Positions 63,046 to 64,000 of a DNA stretch of 64,000 nucleotides are shown in pieces. The notes under the pieces are model-generated. The model was not told where the DNA came from and did no database searches. It worked only from the letters and a program-made list of their open reading frames with translations. Source of the stretch: Brevundimonas sp. SORGH_AS_0993 (GTDB lineage: Bacteria; Pseudomonadota; Alphaproteobacteria; Caulobacterales; Caulobacteraceae); NCBI RefSeq assembly GCF_030818545.1, contig NZ_JAUTAH010000001.1, positions 5,001-69,000 of the forward strand. Direction: 5' to 3'. The translations under genes and the position numbers were made by a program. Position 1 is the first letter of the stretch, and each line of letters opens with the position of its first letter.

Positions 63046-63097
63046 CGACGGGAAAGAGCTGAGTCGGTGGCGGTCAGCCGTCCGGTTGGTTTGGTTT

Positions 63098-64000
63098 CTA
63101 CTCCCAGAAATCCTCCGCCTCGGGGATGCGGGTGAAGGCGATCTTGGCGCCGATGAACTCCGGCAGGCCCGCCTTGGGTCCGATGCTGACCGTGTCCTTG
63201 CCGTAGCGACGATTGAGGGCGTCCAGCGCCCGGGACAAACGCAGGGAGGGGGCGTCGCCATCCTGGTCCGGGCCGGGCGAGAAGAGGTCCGCCTCGAAGG
63301 CGTCGCGGGCTTTCAGCCCGTGTACGCCGACGCCGACATAGCTGAGGCGTCCCGTCTCGATCTCGGGCTCCACCTGGCGCCATAGAGCGTCCAGCGCGGC
63401 CAACAGGACAAAGGTGTCCTGGGTCGGCGACACGGCGCGGCTCAGGGCCGCCGTCTCCCAGCCCCGTCGATCGCTTCGCGGCGTCGCCTTCGGCCCCATG
63501 TCCAGATGCAGGGTCAGGCTGGCCCCGGTCAGGCCCATCCGCCGCAGCCGCGCCCCGCATTTGACCACCAGCCGCCGGGCCACCGCGCGCGCCTTGTCCG
63601 GGGTCCGCATGGCCTGGGCCAGGACGTGGCTGTGGCTGATGGAGGCGGGCGGTTTTTCGGGCGTCGGCTCGCTGTCCAGCCCATGCAGGCCGCGCCAGAT
63701 GCGTTCGCCCTCGATGCTGTTCCAGACGGCGCGGGCCTGTCTGGCGCTCATGGTCCACAGACCGGCCGTGTCGGTCACGCCCGCCGCCTCCAGACGCAGA
63801 CGCATCCGCGATCCTATGCCCGGATATTTCGACAGCGGCAGGTCCAGTAAAGGACCGGGCAGTTCGTTGGCGCGCAGCACCGTCAGGCCGGCGGGCTTCT
63901 TCATGCCGCAGGCCGTCTTGGCCAGAAACCGCGACGGCGCCAGTCCCACGGACGACCGCAGACACTGGCCGACATTCTCCAAAATGCCCGTCTGGATGCG
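63098..64000 (-). CDS. Y-family DNA polymerase (DinB/Pol IV-like), partial
   Basis: The C-terminal ~300 residues of an ImpB/MucB/SamB-type polymerase are visible; the reading frame is open through the window edge. Visible parts are the end of the palm (CLRSSVGLAPSRFLAKTACGMKKP), a thumb HhH (LSKYPGIGSRMRLRLEAAGV) and a little-finger domain (SISHSHVLAQAM onward). The active-site acidic residues are beyond the edge. It resembles the polymerase-thumb proteins common in alphaproteobacteria. Subclass and SOS control cannot be judged. Confidence 0.85.
   Translation of the reverse strand, partial: RIQTGILENVGQCLRSSVGLAPSRFLAKTACGMKKPAGLTVLRANELPGPLLDLPLSKYPGIGSRMRLRLEAAGVTDTAGLWTMSARQARAVWNSIEGERIWRGLHGLDSEPTPEKPPASISHSHVLAQAMRTPDKARAVARRLVVKCGARLRRMGLTGASLTLHLDMGPKATPRSDRRGWETAALSRAVSPTQDTFVLLAALDALWRQVEPEIETGRLSYVGVGVHGLKARDAFEADLFSPGPDQDGDAPSLRLSRALDALNRRYGKDTVSIGPKAGLPEFIGAKIAFTRIPEAEDFWE

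Overview
The window is high-GC DNA from an alphaproteobacterium, most likely Caulobacteraceae and probably Brevundimonas. This placement rests on three things: split b and b' ATP synthase stalk genes, a GAAC-N7-GAAC SOS box of the alphaproteobacterial type, and Caulobacter-like gene neighbourhoods. It is inferred from family resemblance and was not tested by a search.

1-980 is the 3' end of an rRNA operon (23S, 5S, initiator tRNA) closed by two hairpins. 1034-2356 is an insertion-sequence scar: the C-terminal part of a P1-family peptidase gene cut by a remnant of an IS5-family element, which abuts a second, frameshifted IS5-family element.

2543-11688 is an iron-siderophore locus. It has a FepB-like binding lipoprotein, two FecCD permeases, an ATPase, and an NtaA/DmoA-type flavin monooxygenase as last gene of the same overlapping operon. 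It also holds a divergent AraC regulator, a TonB-dependent siderophore receptor and a DUF2218 protein, with Fur-box-like sites at both promoter regions. After an IS3-family remnant come an isochorismatase-fold hydrolase with a GlxA-type regulator, and an MFS exporter with a LysR regulator.

16193-18881 is a compact DNA-damage module: a radical SAM protein and a DUF4130-UdgX fusion, translationally coupled behind an SOS box. 18940-27540 is a low-oxygen respiration cluster: an FNR-type regulator, cydDC, an FNR box, cydABX and hemN.

27629-47500 holds mostly single housekeeping or conserved genes (YedI-like, alkaline phosphatase, pyruvate kinase, orphan adenine methylase, RNase HII, Tag, SDR, YgfZ, GT9, dihydroorotase, TyrA, ErpA, dGTPase, SPOR protein, NagZ, ScpA). 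Two are broken as written: sdpI has an in-frame TAG and dgt has a one-base insertion. 47533-64000 contains scpB, a CHASE4-like histidine kinase, ispH, the ATP synthase Fo operon, the glycine cleavage operon behind a tandem glycine riboswitch, an esterase, fbp, pncA and a Y-family polymerase that runs off the end.

Several families of intergenic palindromic repeats are scattered through the window, some inside operons (between scpA and scpB, and between gcvPA and gcvH).
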